Below, piece after piece: positions 41,704 to 51,191 of a DNA stretch of 64,000 nt. Source of the DNA: Hyphomicrobium_A sp963759735 (lineage in GTDB: Bacteria; Pseudomonadota; Alphaproteobacteria; Rhizobiales; Hyphomicrobiaceae); assembly GCA_963759735.1 (NCBI GenBank), contig CAVXAF010000007.1, forward strand, positions 496,001 to 560,000, in the 5' to 3' direction. Made by a program: the position numbers and the translations under genes. Position 1 is the stretch's first letter, and each line of letters opens with the position of its first letter. Below the pieces are notes generated by a model. That model worked only from the letters and a program-made list of their open reading frames with translations. It ran no database searches and was not told where the DNA came from.

Positions 41704-41744
41704 GTTGCGTCATTCAGTCTCGGCTGTCGAAAAGGCTATCTAAC

Positions 41745-43454
41745 ATGCGGACGACCCTAAAGTGGGCGCGCGCCACAATGGCTGCGGTGTTCTTCGTCAC
41801 GACCTGCGTCGGTGACGTGTTCGCGGCTGATATGAGTGGCAGACTTGCCGGTCAGGCGGGGACCGGCCAGGTTGGCAACGATTCCGTTCTACGCATTCCG
41901 GCAAACGCCGCATTTCCGCTCTCCAAGCGGATCGATCTCGGGCTGGGCCGCTCCATCGTGGTGCAGTTCCCGGTACCGTTGAAGGACGTGCTGGTCTCCG
42001 ACCCGGCGGTGCTCGATGCCGTCGTGCAGTCCTCCGACCGCGTGTTCCTGATCGCCAAAAAGGCAGGCCAGACCAACGCCTTCTTCTTCGACGAGTACGG
42101 CCAGCAGATTCTCACGCTCGAGGTCGCCATCGGCGCCGACCTGACGGCACTCGACCAGTTGCTCACCCGCCTCATTCCTGGATCGAACATCCATAGCGAG
42201 ATCGCCGGCCGCGCCATCGTGCTCACCGGCAGTGTGCGCACGCCAATCGACGCCTCGCGCGCCGCCCAGATCGCGGCGCAGTTTGCGCAAGCCAACACCG
42301 ATGTCGGCAGCGTGACGGCCGGGCCGGCCGCGGCGTCCACATCGACGACCAGCACCACGACCAACATCGGTGGGCCGATCGGCTCGAGCTTTCAGCAGCA
42401 GAGCAACTCGGGCGGATCAAGCAGTTCCGGCGGCGACGATGTCTACGCTGCCAAGTCGATCATCAATTTGCTCTCCGTCGAAGGCGAAGAGCAGGTGATG
42501 CTGCGCGTCAGCGTCGCCGAAGTGCAGCGCACGATGCTGAAGCAGTTCGGCATCAACGTCGGCGCGCTGGTGAACTCGGGCAACTTCACGACCGGCATCC
42601 TGAGCCAGAACGCCTTGCCGCTCACCGCCGCGGCCGGCCTTGGCACACTGCCCGTTTCCGGCGTCGCCGCCGGTGCGCTCAATATCTTCGACATACCGAT
42701 TCCCGGAAGCGGCACCGGCTTGGTGGGCGGTCCGGCGCTTCCCTTCGTCAACTCCGGCGTCACCACCGGCTGGCAGTCGGGCAATCAGGCCGTCAATGGC
42801 GCGCTGCGCGCCCTTGAGCGTGACGGCCTTCTGAAGACCCTTGCCGAGCCCAACCTGACGGCCGTATCGGGCGAGCCGGCGCGGTTCCTCGCCGGCGGCG
42901 AGTTCCCAGTGCCCGTCGTCGACAGCCTCGGGCAGGTATCGGTCGTCTTCAAGAAGTTCGGTATCGCGCTCGCCTTCACGCCCGTCGTCCTCTCCGAGGG
43001 CCGCATCAGCTTGAAAATCGAGACCGAGGTCAGCGAACTCACCAACCAGGGCGCAGTGGTGCTCAACAACATCCAGATCCCGGCCCTCAAGACGCGGCAA
43101 GCGGACTCGACCGTCGAGTTGCCTTCGGGCGGCTCGCTGGCCATCGCCGGCTTGCTGTCGGAGGACACGCGCCAGAGCATCGACGGCTTCCCCGGCCTCA
43201 AGGATCTGCCGGTTCTCGGGACGCTGTTCCGCAGCCGTGACTTCCAGAAGTCGGAAACCGAGCTGGTCGTGATCGTCACGCCCTACATGGTGCGTCCGGT
43301 GGCCCGCCAGGAACTCGCTCGTCCGCTCGATGGCCTTGGCGAGCCCTCGGACCGCAAGGCGAACTTCCTCGGCCACATCAACACCATCTACGGCGCAGGG
43401 CGTCCCGCACCCGTCGGCGACCTGAAGGGCGACTACGGATTCATTGTTGAATAG
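41745..43454 (+). CDS. cpaC: Tad pilus outer-membrane secretin CpaC/RcpA
   Basis: A 569-residue secretin that forms the outer-membrane pore. A signal peptide is followed by the pilus N-terminal domain (RIDLGLGRSIVVQFPVPLKDVLVSDPAVLDAV, seen as RSIVVQFPVPLKDVLVSDP) and a BON-like segment. A Ser/Gly/Thr-rich linker (about residues 185-230) precedes the secretin core, which has EVQRTMLKQFGINVG, AVSGEPARFLAGGEFPVPV, FKKFGIALAFTPVVL and SLAIAGLLSED. It ends ETELVVIVTPYMVRPV. Length and order are normal. Confidence 0.93.
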   Translation: MRTTLKWARATMAAVFFVTTCVGDVFAADMSGRLAGQAGTGQVGNDSVLRIPANAAFPLSKRIDLGLGRSIVVQFPVPLKDVLVSDPAVLDAVVQSSDRVFLIAKKAGQTNAFFFDEYGQQILTLEVAIGADLTALDQLLTRLIPGSNIHSEIAGRAIVLTGSVRTPIDASRAAQIAAQFAQANTDVGSVTAGPAAASTSTTSTTTNIGGPIGSSFQQQSNSGGSSSSGGDDVYAAKSIINLLSVEGEEQVMLRVSVAEVQRTMLKQFGINVGALVNSGNFTTGILSQNALPLTAAAGLGTLPVSGVAAGALNIFDIPIPGSGTGLVGGPALPFVNSGVTTGWQSGNQAVNGALRALERDGLLKTLAEPNLTAVSGEPARFLAGGEFPVPVVDSLGQVSVVFKKFGIALAFTPVVLSEGRISLKIETEVSELTNQGAVVLNNIQIPALKTRQADSTVELPSGGSLAIAGLLSEDTRQSIDGFPGLKDLPVLGTLFRSRDFQKSETELVVIVTPYMVRPVARQELARPLDGLGEPSDRKANFLGHINTIYGAGRPAPVGDLKGDYGFIVE

Positions 43455-43475
43455 GCGATGGCCTGGAGACGTAAC

Positions 43476-44225
43476 ATGACTGTCAAGAATGCGATGCGCT
43501 CTTACGGCTCACCCAGCCGTTCGCTCGCCGCGAAGCTGCTCATCGCTTCGAGCCTTGCGCTCGCGATGACCGGGTGCAAGACGACCGACGATCCGACCCG
43601 CGTCGCCGGGTGGACGTTGATCGATTCCTCGCAGCGCCATCCGATCCTCGTCTCGCAAGAGCCGACGACGCATCTCATCCCCATTCGCAGCAGCGCACAC
43701 GGGCTCACTACCTCGCAGCGCGCCCAGTTGGTCAACTTCATCAATCGGTATCGAGCGACGGATTCCGGTAACAGCCGTCTCGTCGTGTCGGCGCCGAGCG
43801 GGGCCGCCAACGAAGTCGGCGCGATGTACGCGGTCGGCGAAATCCGCGCCATGCTGCTCGAGCACGGTTTCGACCAGGCTTCGATATCAGTCGAGGCCTA
43901 CAGCGCCGAGGGAGCCGGCGATCCGCCAATCCGTGTCGCTTACCTGCGCTACGTCGCCGAGCCACCCCAGTGCGGCGACTGGTCGACCAATCTCGCCAAC
44001 GAGCCGATGAACGTGCCTTACCCGAATCTGGGATGCGCCAATCAGCGCAACCTCGGCGTCATGGTCGCCAACCCGGCTGACCTGCTGGGGCCGCGCACCG
44101 AGACGGCGCGCTCGAGCGAGCGTCGCGATCAGGTGTGGGGCAAGTACGTGAAGGGCGCAGCGACGGGATCTGCTGCCGAACGTCAGCTGGGTGACGCCGC
44201 CGGTACCGAGCAGCTCACACCGTAA
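43476..44225 (+). CDS. cpaD: Tad pilus lipoprotein CpaD
   Basis: A lipoprotein of about 249 residues. The lipobox LALAMTGC places the lipidated Cys after a short signal. The CpaD domain (RSSAHGLTTSQRAQLVNFI, RLVVSAPSGAANEVGAM, LEHGFDQASISVEAYSAEG and PNLGCANQRNLGVMVANPADLLGPR) is typical. ATG at 43476 is preferred because GGAG lies 7 bases before it; 43458 is in frame. It probably pilots CpaC to the outer membrane. Confidence 0.9.
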   Translation: MTVKNAMRSYGSPSRSLAAKLLIASSLALAMTGCKTTDDPTRVAGWTLIDSSQRHPILVSQEPTTHLIPIRSSAHGLTTSQRAQLVNFINRYRATDSGNSRLVVSAPSGAANEVGAMYAVGEIRAMLLEHGFDQASISVEAYSAEGAGDPPIRVAYLRYVAEPPQCGDWSTNLANEPMNVPYPNLGCANQRNLGVMVANPADLLGPRTETARSSERRDQVWGKYVKGAATGSAAERQLGDAAGTEQLTP

Positions 44226-44256
44226 CGCGCCAAGCATGGTCGAGGACAAGTAAGAC

Positions 44257-45570
44257 ATGTCTAATCAAGCCAAGCCAGTCGATAGTCTTGACCCAGCCGC
44301 CGGTGTCGGCGCCCCGCTGGACGAGGTCGACGACGGCTTTGCGCGGCCAGCGTCAGAGCGCGCGCGGCCGATCCCGCGCATCTCGATCCAGGCTTTCTGC
44401 GAGAACGGCTCGACCGCCGAGATCGTGCAGATCGCGTCAGAGGACCGGCGCCTCGCCAAGGCCCATGTCAGTGTGCACATGGGCGGCATCGAAGCTGCCG
44501 TCGCGCACTATCAGCAGAACCCGACGCCCAATCTCATTGTCATCGAGAGCAGTCTGCCGCGCGACCACATACTCGCCGAACTCGACCGTTTGGCCGAGAA
44601 CTGCGACCCGGGCACCAAGGTGGTGGTGATCGGTCACGTCAACGACGTCATGCTCTACCGCGAGCTGTTGAAGCGCGGCGTGAGCGAATATCTCGTCGAG
44701 CCGGTGGTGCCGCTGCAGCTCATGGAGGCTATCTCCAACCTCTACAACAATCCCAACACCGAGCCCGTCGGCCACGTCTACGCGTTCATCGGCGCTAAGG
44801 GCGGCGTCGGCTCGTCGACCATCTGCCACAACGCCGCCTGGGCGCTGTCCGAGATCATCAAGGCGGATGTTGTCATTGCCGATCTCGATCTCGCCTTCGG
44901 CACCACCGGCCTCGATTTCAACCAGGATCCGATGCAGGGCATCGCGGACGCGTTGTCGAGCCCCGACCGCCTCGATGAGGTGCTGCTCGACCGGCTGCTG
45001 ACGAAGTGTTCCGAGCACCTGTCGATCTTCGCCGCGCCGGTCGTTCTCGATCGCGACTACGATATCTCGGTCGAAGGCTGCGATCAGGTCATCGACGTGG
45101 TGCGCCAGAACGTGCCGTACGTCGCCGTCGACCTGCCGCATACGTGGACGCCGTGGGTCAAGAGCGTGCTGTTGCAGGCCGACGAAGTGATCATCACTGC
45201 CGCGCCCGACCTCGCCAACCTGCGCAACGCCAAGAACATCATCGATCTGCTGGCTCAGTCGCGGCGCAACGATTCAAAGCCGCGTCTGGTCATGAACATG
45301 GTCAACATGCCCAAGCGGCCGGAGATCAGCGTCAAGGAGTTCGAGAGTGCGATCGGCCTCAAGGCCGTCAGCGTCATCGACTTCGACAGCGAGACGTTTG
45401 GCCAGGCGGCCAACAACGGCCAGATGATCGAAGAGCTCAGCGCCAAGGCGCGGTCGGCCTCGGCATTTCGCGAGATCGCCCTGTCGATGAGCAACCGGCG
45501 CGACATGCAGACGGTCAAGAAGTCGTCCGGTCTTGGTCCACTGCTCGAAAAGTTCAAGCTCAAGCGTTAG
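44257..45570 (+). CDS. cpaE: Tad pilus ATPase-like localisation protein CpaE/TadZ
   Basis: This 437-residue protein has an N-terminal receiver-like domain (ISIQAFCENGSTAEIV, LIVIESSLPRDHILAEL) and a C-terminal ParA/MinD-type domain. The P-loop is GAKGGVGSSTICHN, with ADVVIADLDLAFGTTGLDFNQ following. CpaE/TadZ proteins mark the cell-pole site of pilus assembly. There is no signal peptide. It lies between cpaD and cpaF. Confidence 0.93.
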   Translation: MSNQAKPVDSLDPAAGVGAPLDEVDDGFARPASERARPIPRISIQAFCENGSTAEIVQIASEDRRLAKAHVSVHMGGIEAAVAHYQQNPTPNLIVIESSLPRDHILAELDRLAENCDPGTKVVVIGHVNDVMLYRELLKRGVSEYLVEPVVPLQLMEAISNLYNNPNTEPVGHVYAFIGAKGGVGSSTICHNAAWALSEIIKADVVIADLDLAFGTTGLDFNQDPMQGIADALSSPDRLDEVLLDRLLTKCSEHLSIFAAPVVLDRDYDISVEGCDQVIDVVRQNVPYVAVDLPHTWTPWVKSVLLQADEVIITAAPDLANLRNAKNIIDLLAQSRRNDSKPRLVMNMVNMPKRPEISVKEFESAIGLKAVSVIDFDSETFGQAANNGQMIEELSAKARSASAFREIALSMSNRRDMQTVKKSSGLGPLLEKFKLKR

Positions 45571-45579
45571 GAAATGTAG

Positions 45580-47043
45580 ATGTTCGGTAAGCGTACCAGC
45601 GATGCTTCCCCTCGCCTTGCTCCCCAGCCGGCGGCGCCACCAAGTCCGCCCCAGCCGGTAGCCAGTGAGCCGCGCGCGTCGGTGAGCAGACCGGCCACCG
45701 CCGTCGTCGTCGACCAGCCGCGGCGCCATTCGGAAGAATACTACGACGTCAAGACGACGGTCTTTAATGCGCTGATCGACACCATCGATCTGACGCAGCT
45801 CGCCAAGCTCGACGTCGCCTCGGCGCGCGAGGAAATCCGCGACATCGTCAGCGAGATCATCCAGATCAAGAATGTCGTCATGTCGATCGCGGAGCAGGAA
45901 GAGCTCCTCGAGGACATCTGCAACGACGTGCTCGGCTATGGCCCGCTCGAGCCGCTGCTGGCGCGCGACGACATCGCCGACATCATGGTCAATGGCGCCA
46001 ACACGACCTACATCGAGGTCGCCGGCAAGGTGCAGCGGACCGGTGTGCGCTTTGCCGACAATCTGCAGCTGATGAATATCTGCCAGCGCATCGTCAGCCA
46101 GGTGGGCCGCCGCGTCGATGAATCCAGCCCCATCTGCGACGCGCGCCTTCCCGACGGTTCGCGCGTCAACGTCATCGCTCCGCCGCTGGCCATCGATGGC
46201 CCGGTGCTCACCATTCGTAAGTTCAAGCGCGATCGGCTCAACCTCGATCAGCTGGCCAAGATCGGCACCATCTCGCAGGACGCCAAGCTGGTTCTCGAAA
46301 TCATCGGACGGGTGCGGTGTAATATCTTGATCTCCGGCGGCACCGGCTCGGGCAAGACGACGTTGCTCAATTGCCTTACCGGCTCGATCGACGACGACGA
46401 GCGGATCATCACCTGCGAAGACTCGGCCGAACTCCAGCTGCAGCAGCCGCACGTCGTTCGCCTCGAGACGCGTCCCCCCAACCTCGAAGGCGAGGGCGAG
46501 GTGAAGATGCGCGATCTCGTCCGCAACTGTCTGCGTATGCGTCCTGAACGCATCATCGTCGGCGAGGTCCGCGGTCCGGAGGCATTCGACCTCCTGCAAG
46601 CCATGAACACCGGCCACGACGGCTCGATGGGTACGCTCCACTCCAACTCGCCGCGCGAGGCTATCAGCCGGCTTGAGTCGATGATCATGATGGGCGGCTA
46701 TCAGCTGCCCGTGCGCACCATTCGCGAGATGATCACCGGCTCGATCGACGTCATCGTGCAGGTGGCACGTCTGCGCGACGGCACTCGTAAGGTGACCCAC
46801 ATCACCGAGGTGCTGGGGATGGAAGGCGACGTCGTCACCCTGCAGAATCTGTTCCTGTACGACATCACGGGCGAAGACCAGCACGGCCGCATTCTTGGCC
46901 GGCACCGTTCAACCGGCATTGCGCGTCCCCGCTTCTGGGATCGCGCGCTGTACTACAACGAGGAAGCCAAGCTCGCAGGAGCGTTGGCCTCCGCCGAAGT
47001 GCTCGACGACAACGGCAATCCGCTTGGGGACAACAATGTCTGA
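45580..47043 (+). CDS. cpaF: Tad pilus secretion ATPase CpaF/TadA
   Basis: The 487-residue type II/IV secretion ATPase powers pilus assembly. A Pro-rich N-terminal tail (about residues 1-45) precedes the conserved domains: YGPLEPLLARDDIADIMVNG, DARLPDGSRVNVIAPPLA, Walker A SGGTGSGKTTLLN, ITCEDSAELQLQQPHVVRLE, Walker B RIIVGEVRGPEAFDLLQA and GSMGTLHSNSPREAISRLE. AGGAAA precedes the ATG. Its last 8 bases overlap tadB. Confidence 0.95.
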   Translation: MFGKRTSDASPRLAPQPAAPPSPPQPVASEPRASVSRPATAVVVDQPRRHSEEYYDVKTTVFNALIDTIDLTQLAKLDVASAREEIRDIVSEIIQIKNVVMSIAEQEELLEDICNDVLGYGPLEPLLARDDIADIMVNGANTTYIEVAGKVQRTGVRFADNLQLMNICQRIVSQVGRRVDESSPICDARLPDGSRVNVIAPPLAIDGPVLTIRKFKRDRLNLDQLAKIGTISQDAKLVLEIIGRVRCNILISGGTGSGKTTLLNCLTGSIDDDERIITCEDSAELQLQQPHVVRLETRPPNLEGEGEVKMRDLVRNCLRMRPERIIVGEVRGPEAFDLLQAMNTGHDGSMGTLHSNSPREAISRLESMIMMGGYQLPVRTIREMITGSIDVIVQVARLRDGTRKVTHITEVLGMEGDVVTLQNLFLYDITGEDQHGRILGRHRSTGIARPRFWDRALYYNEEAKLAGALASAEVLDDNGNPLGDNNV

Positions 47044-48031
47044 GAGTGATCTGATATCATTCGGAGCGGCCATGCTCGCCGCGCTGGCGGTCGGCGCGCT
47101 CGCCTATGCATTCCTATATCCGTATTTCTCCGGCGAGCGAGAGTCGGAGACCCGCGTCAGGAACGTCGTCAACCCCAAGCGGGAAACGCTGACCCCGCTG
47201 GAGCAGGCAGCGTCGCGTCGCAAGTCTGTTGCCCACACGTTGCAAGACATGGAAGACCGTCAGAGGGCGGCGGCGCGGATCTCACTTCGGTTGCGCTTGG
47301 AGCGTGCCGGGCTCGACATCACGCCGCGCACATTCTGGCTCGCCAGCGTCGTCTGCGGCGCGGTCCTTGGATGCATTGTGATGGTGTGGCTGCCAGCGAG
47401 CGCCACGCGTATGTTCCTCACCGTCGTCGTGACGCTTATCGGTGTATTTGGCGTACCCCGGTGGTTCGTGAACAAGAAGACGATGCGGCGCCAGATGAAG
47501 TTCACCGCCGAGTTGCCGAACGCAATCGACATCGTCGTGCGCGGCATGAAGTCAGGCCTGCCGCTGAACGAGTGCTTGGCGGTTATCGCCCGCGAGAGCG
47601 AGGAGCCGCTGGCCAGCGAGTTTCGTGATGTGATCGAGCAGCAGCGCGTCGGCGTGTCGCTGGGCGAGGCACTCGAGAAGCTCACGCAGCGCATGCCGCT
47701 TCCCGAGGTCAAGTTCCTGGCGATCGTCGTGGCTATTCAGCAGCAGGCGGGCGGCAATCTGTCGGAAGCGCTGAGCAACCTGTCGACCGTGTTGCGCGAT
47801 CGTTTCCGCCTGAAGATGAAAGTCGCGGCGCTCAGCGCCGAGGCCAAAGCCTCGGCCATGGTGCTGGCCTCGCTGCCGCCGATGGTGACGTTCATGCTCT
47901 ACATGTCGGCCACCGACTACGTAGCGGTCCTGTTCAACACGCGCACCGGAAACTTCGCACTCCTGTTCTGCGGGGTGTGGATGCTGATGGGCGTGCTGAT
48001 GATGCGCAAGATGATCAACTTCAAGTTCTAG
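47036..48031 (+). CDS. tadB: Tad inner-membrane platform protein TadB
   Basis: About 331 residues, type II secretion GspF family. An N-terminal membrane segment (MLAALAVGALAYAFLYPYF) and two further hydrophobic regions flank the F domain (ELPNAIDIVVRGMKSGLPLNE, VKFLAIVVAIQQQAGGNLSEALSNL). It works with TadC as the base of the pilus machine. ATG at 47036 overlaps the cpaF end by 8 bases. Confidence 0.92.
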   Translation: MSESDLISFGAAMLAALAVGALAYAFLYPYFSGERESETRVRNVVNPKRETLTPLEQAASRRKSVAHTLQDMEDRQRAAARISLRLRLERAGLDITPRTFWLASVVCGAVLGCIVMVWLPASATRMFLTVVVTLIGVFGVPRWFVNKKTMRRQMKFTAELPNAIDIVVRGMKSGLPLNECLAVIARESEEPLASEFRDVIEQQRVGVSLGEALEKLTQRMPLPEVKFLAIVVAIQQQAGGNLSEALSNLSTVLRDRFRLKMKVAALSAEAKASAMVLASLPPMVTFMLYMSATDYVAVLFNTRTGNFALLFCGVWMLMGVLMMRKMINFKF

Positions 48032-48067
48032 ACGCGGCAGCCGCGCTCTTACTCAGGGTATTGAGTT

Positions 48068-49039
48068 ATGGACTTCATCGACACCTTCACCAACCCGACG
48101 TTCCTCGTCACCATTCTGGCGGCGATATGCGCCTTCGCGACAGTGCTGACGATCGCGGTGCCGATGCTCGCCCAGGACCGCATGAACCACCGCATGCGCA
48201 CGATGGCGGTGGAACGCGACAAGATGCGGGCGGATCGGCTGGCCGAAATGGCGCTGCGCGACAAGCAGGGGCGTTTGCGGAAGGCGCCGACCGGATTCAT
48301 GCAGCAGATCGTCAACGCGCTCAATCTTCGCAAGTTGCTCGACACGGCGGATCTGCGGGACCGCTTGAAGCGCGCCGGCCTGCGTGGTCAAGCGCCGCTC
48401 GTCGCATTCATGTTCTTCCGCGTCGCCGCGCCAGCGATCTTCTTCATCGCCGCGATGTTCTACCTTTTCGTTCTCAATGGGCTCGACTACCCGCCGCTCA
48501 TCAAGCTTATGATGGCGCTCGGCGCGGCTTTTCTCGGCTCGTATGCTCCGAGTATCTTCATCGAGAACCTGATCCAGAAGCGTGCGCAGTCGATCAAGAT
48601 CGCGTTTCCCGATGCCCTCGACATGTTGCTGATCTGCGTGCAGTCGGGCATGTCGGTCGAGGCCGCGTTCGGCAAGGTGTCGAAGGAAGTCGCCGGGCAA
48701 TCCCTTGAGCTTGCCGAGGAGCTTAGCCTGACCACCGCGGAGCTTTCGTACCTTCAGGATCGCCGCCAGGCGTTCGACAACCTCGGCAAGCGCACCGGCA
48801 TCCCGGGTGTCAAGGCAGTGACCACGGCGCTGATCCAGGCCGAACGCTACGGTACTCCGGTCGGTCAGGCGCTGCGCGTCATGGCCAAGGAGAACCGCGA
48901 TATCCGCCAGTCGGAAGCAGAGAAGAAGGCGGCGGCGTTGCCACCCAAGCTCACCGTGCCGATGGTGCTTTTCTTCTTACCGGTGCTGTTCGTGATTATT
49001 CTGTTCCCGGCCGCTATCAGCTACTACCAGTGGGCCTGA
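48068..49039 (+). CDS. tadC: Tad inner-membrane platform protein TadC
   Basis: A 323-residue GspF-family membrane protein. Hydrophobic segments include TFLVTILAAICAFATVLTIA and KLTVPMVLFFLPVLFVIILF. The F domain has FPDALDMLLICVQSGMSVEAAF and TRIPGVKAVTTALIQAERYG-like sequence (GIPGVKAVTTALIQAERYG). It is last of the plus-strand Tad operon and convergent with the tadD-like gene. The terminator hairpin begins right after its stop codon. Confidence 0.92.
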   Translation: MDFIDTFTNPTFLVTILAAICAFATVLTIAVPMLAQDRMNHRMRTMAVERDKMRADRLAEMALRDKQGRLRKAPTGFMQQIVNALNLRKLLDTADLRDRLKRAGLRGQAPLVAFMFFRVAAPAIFFIAAMFYLFVLNGLDYPPLIKLMMALGAAFLGSYAPSIFIENLIQKRAQSIKIAFPDALDMLLICVQSGMSVEAAFGKVSKEVAGQSLELAEELSLTTAELSYLQDRRQAFDNLGKRTGIPGVKAVTTALIQAERYGTPVGQALRVMAKENRDIRQSEAEKKAAALPPKLTVPMVLFFLPVLFVIILFPAAISYYQWA

Positions 49040-49067
49040 GCGACGCCGAGGCTGCGGCCGGCGTCGC
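49040..49067. terminator. Bidirectional terminator between tadC and tadD
   Basis: GCGACGCCG (49040-49048) pairs perfectly with CGGCGTCGC (49059-49067) around a 10-base loop, immediately after the tadC stop and 13 bases beyond the convergent tadD stop codon. No T-run is seen on either side. Confidence 0.5.
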
Positions 49068-49079
49068 CTCGCAACCCAC

Positions 49080-50285
49080 TCAGCGCTTGACCTGAGCGAT
49101 GTCCGTCGACCAGGCGGCAGGCTGGGAAGCTTGCTGCGCGGCCGGCTTCGCGGCAGCTTTGGACTTCTTTGGCTGTGCGGCCGCTGTGTCGTCTTCGGCA
49201 ATGGCGAACTTTGCCGCCATTTCGGAGATGGACATCACCTTCGCGGCGGTCGCGGCCGGGTTGGCCGCAGGGGCCGCCGGCGCTTCGTTCGCAGACACGA
49301 CCCATGCTGTATCGCCGGCCGCGGCAGCATCGACCGGCGGCAGTCCGCGCACGTCGGCAATCTTCTCCACCGGCACGGCGGAGACGGATGGCGGCGTGGC
49401 AACCGCAGCGACATTCCAATCGGACGCTTGCGGGTCGGAGTTGGGCACCGACTTGGGATCGAGCTTCACCACCTGACGCAGGTAGTCGGCGTTCTCTGCG
49501 GCCTTGGTCATAGGAATGTCGCGCGAGGCGACGAGCTTGGCCTCGTCGTATTTGCCCTGCAACCCGAGCACGAGCGCAAGATTTTGCCGGATGCGCGGCG
49601 AGTTGCCGTCCGTTGCCGCGGCTTGGCGCAGCATCTTTTCGGCCTTGCCTGGCTCGCCGTTCATGGCTTGCGCGAGCGCCAGGTTGCTCAGCACCGACGG
49701 CTGATCCTGCGCCAGCGTGAGGGCACGCTCGAAGTAGGGAATGGCCTCGTCATACTTGCCTTCTTTCGCCAGCACCGTTCCGCGGGCGGAGATGACTCGC
49801 CAGTCGGGGTTGCCGGGGTCGTCGGCAATGGCCAGCAGCTGCTTGGCAGCGCCGATCTGGTCGAGGTCGAGCGCCAGACGGCCGTATTCGCTGGCCAGCT
49901 CGCGGCTTTGCCCATGGTAGAGCGACACCTGCTGCAGCACCGCCATCGCGCGGCGCTTCTCGCCCATGGCTTTGAGATTGCGCGCATAGCTCAGCGCCGG
50001 CTCCAGTTCGCGCGGATTCTTGCCGTAGGCCTTGCCCCAGTAGTCGGTGGCCTTCAGCAGATCATCGCTGACGCCGCCGGGGGCCGATTGCGCCGCGATT
50101 TTGACGGGGGGGGCCGGCTGCGGCTGACCAGTCGAGCTCGTCGCGCCATTGGCGGAGAGCAGGCTGTTGCCGCCCTGCAGCGTCTGCCCGCAGGCACCCA
50201 GCATGAGCGAAGCGGTGAGTACGGCTATGGTGCCGCCCTGCCGTAGCCTGCGAGCTGCCAAGTGATGCGAAGCGGACGCCGCCAT
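49080..50285 (-). CDS. tadD: Tad pilus lipoprotein TadD, TPR-containing
   Basis: About 401 residues. A lipobox (LTASLMLGACG) follows a basic leader. Several TPR repeats are evident (WGKAYGKNPRELEPALSYARN, GTVLAKEGKYDEAIPYFERAL, ALVLGLQGKYDEAKLVAS). The C-terminal third is Ala/Pro-rich and of low complexity. TadD lipoproteins assist secretin assembly. ATG at 50285 follows GGGAG. It lies on the strand opposite the main operon. Confidence 0.88.
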   Translation of the reverse strand: MAASASHHLAARRLRQGGTIAVLTASLMLGACGQTLQGGNSLLSANGATSSTGQPQPAPPVKIAAQSAPGGVSDDLLKATDYWGKAYGKNPRELEPALSYARNLKAMGEKRRAMAVLQQVSLYHGQSRELASEYGRLALDLDQIGAAKQLLAIADDPGNPDWRVISARGTVLAKEGKYDEAIPYFERALTLAQDQPSVLSNLALAQAMNGEPGKAEKMLRQAAATDGNSPRIRQNLALVLGLQGKYDEAKLVASRDIPMTKAAENADYLRQVVKLDPKSVPNSDPQASDWNVAAVATPPSVSAVPVEKIADVRGLPPVDAAAAGDTAWVVSANEAPAAPAANPAATAAKVMSISEMAAKFAIAEDDTAAAQPKKSKAAAKPAAQQASQPAAWSTDIAQVKR

Positions 50286-50419
50286 TGTGGTCTCCCTGAT
50301 CGATGCGGAACGGATGAGGGCCACCGCCCCCAAATCTTCCCGTTCCTGACCGTCAGGTTGTGAGACACTTCTCAATAAACGATTAAGCCTCGCTAAGAGG
50401 GTGTTAATGCGCCGCTCGG

Positions 50420-51082
50420 CTATGGCGCCGCCGCCACCTCTTTTTCCGCCCCCGCCATCCACTCCGCCACCTCTGGCATGGCGAAAATGGTCCTGACGTA
50501 GTCCGCGGCAGTGCCGTCATCGCCGTAACGCGACAGGTCAGGCACGTAGGTGCGGAACCGCGACGCGACGGGTGCATACATGGCGTCGGCGGCCGTAAAC
50601 TCGCCCAGCAGAAAGGGCCCGGCGCCAGAGCACCTGCGCCGGCAGTCCTGCCAAATGGCGATGACGCGACGAATGTCGGCTTCTACCGCCTCGGGCACCG
50701 GGTCGAGTGGGCGAACAGCCAGAATCTCCATGGAGCAGTGGCTGCGCAGGGCGCTGAAGCCGGAGTGCATCTCGGCGCTAATACAGCGTGCCAGCGCGCG
50801 TGCGCGCCGCTCGGTGGGCCACATCCCCGCATCCGGGTGCACTTCCGCCAGGTACTCGAGGATGGCGAGGCTGTCCCACACGGCGAACTCCCCATCGAGC
50901 AGCAATGGGACGAAGCCCGAAGGGCTGTAACGCATGATGGCGGCTTTGGAATCGGGCTCCCGCAGCCGCACGTTGATCTCCTCGAACGGCAGCCCCAGCC
51001 GGCGCATCGCCAGCCACGGCCGCAGGCTCCAGCTCGACCAGGCCTTGTTGCCGATCACTAGGCGATACCGATTTGTGGCCAT
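50420..51082 (-). CDS. Glutathione S-transferase family protein
   Basis: About 220 residues. A thioredoxin-like N-terminal domain (GNKAWSSWSLRPWLAMRRLG with SSWSLRP at the glutathione site, then SPSGFVPLLLDGEFAVWDSLAILEYLAE) is followed by an all-helical domain. It resembles the maleylacetoacetate isomerase-like or zeta branch, but the substrate is unknown. ATG at 51082 is used. It is divergent from the aminopeptidase gene. Confidence 0.88.
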   Translation of the reverse strand: MATNRYRLVIGNKAWSSWSLRPWLAMRRLGLPFEEINVRLREPDSKAAIMRYSPSGFVPLLLDGEFAVWDSLAILEYLAEVHPDAGMWPTERRARALARCISAEMHSGFSALRSHCSMEILAVRPLDPVPEAVEADIRRVIAIWQDCRRRCSGAGPFLLGEFTAADAMYAPVASRFRTYVPDLSRYGDDGTAADYVRTIFAMPEVAEWMAGAEKEVAAAP

Positions 51083-51191
51083 GCTCTTGCCTTGCCCCCT
51101 GTGATCTTGTCTTGTGCCCGGCGCGATTCGCCGAGACGAGGACAATTCATGCCCGATCAGGTCTGGGCTTGCCAACAGCGAGCGCCTGCAG

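Noticed and set aside
45274..46905. 543-codon minus-strand open frame
   Set aside because: It is antisense to cpaE and cpaF.
50360..50380. CtrA-like site upstream of tadD
   Set aside because: TTAA-N7-TAAG has two mismatches in one half, too weak in this context.
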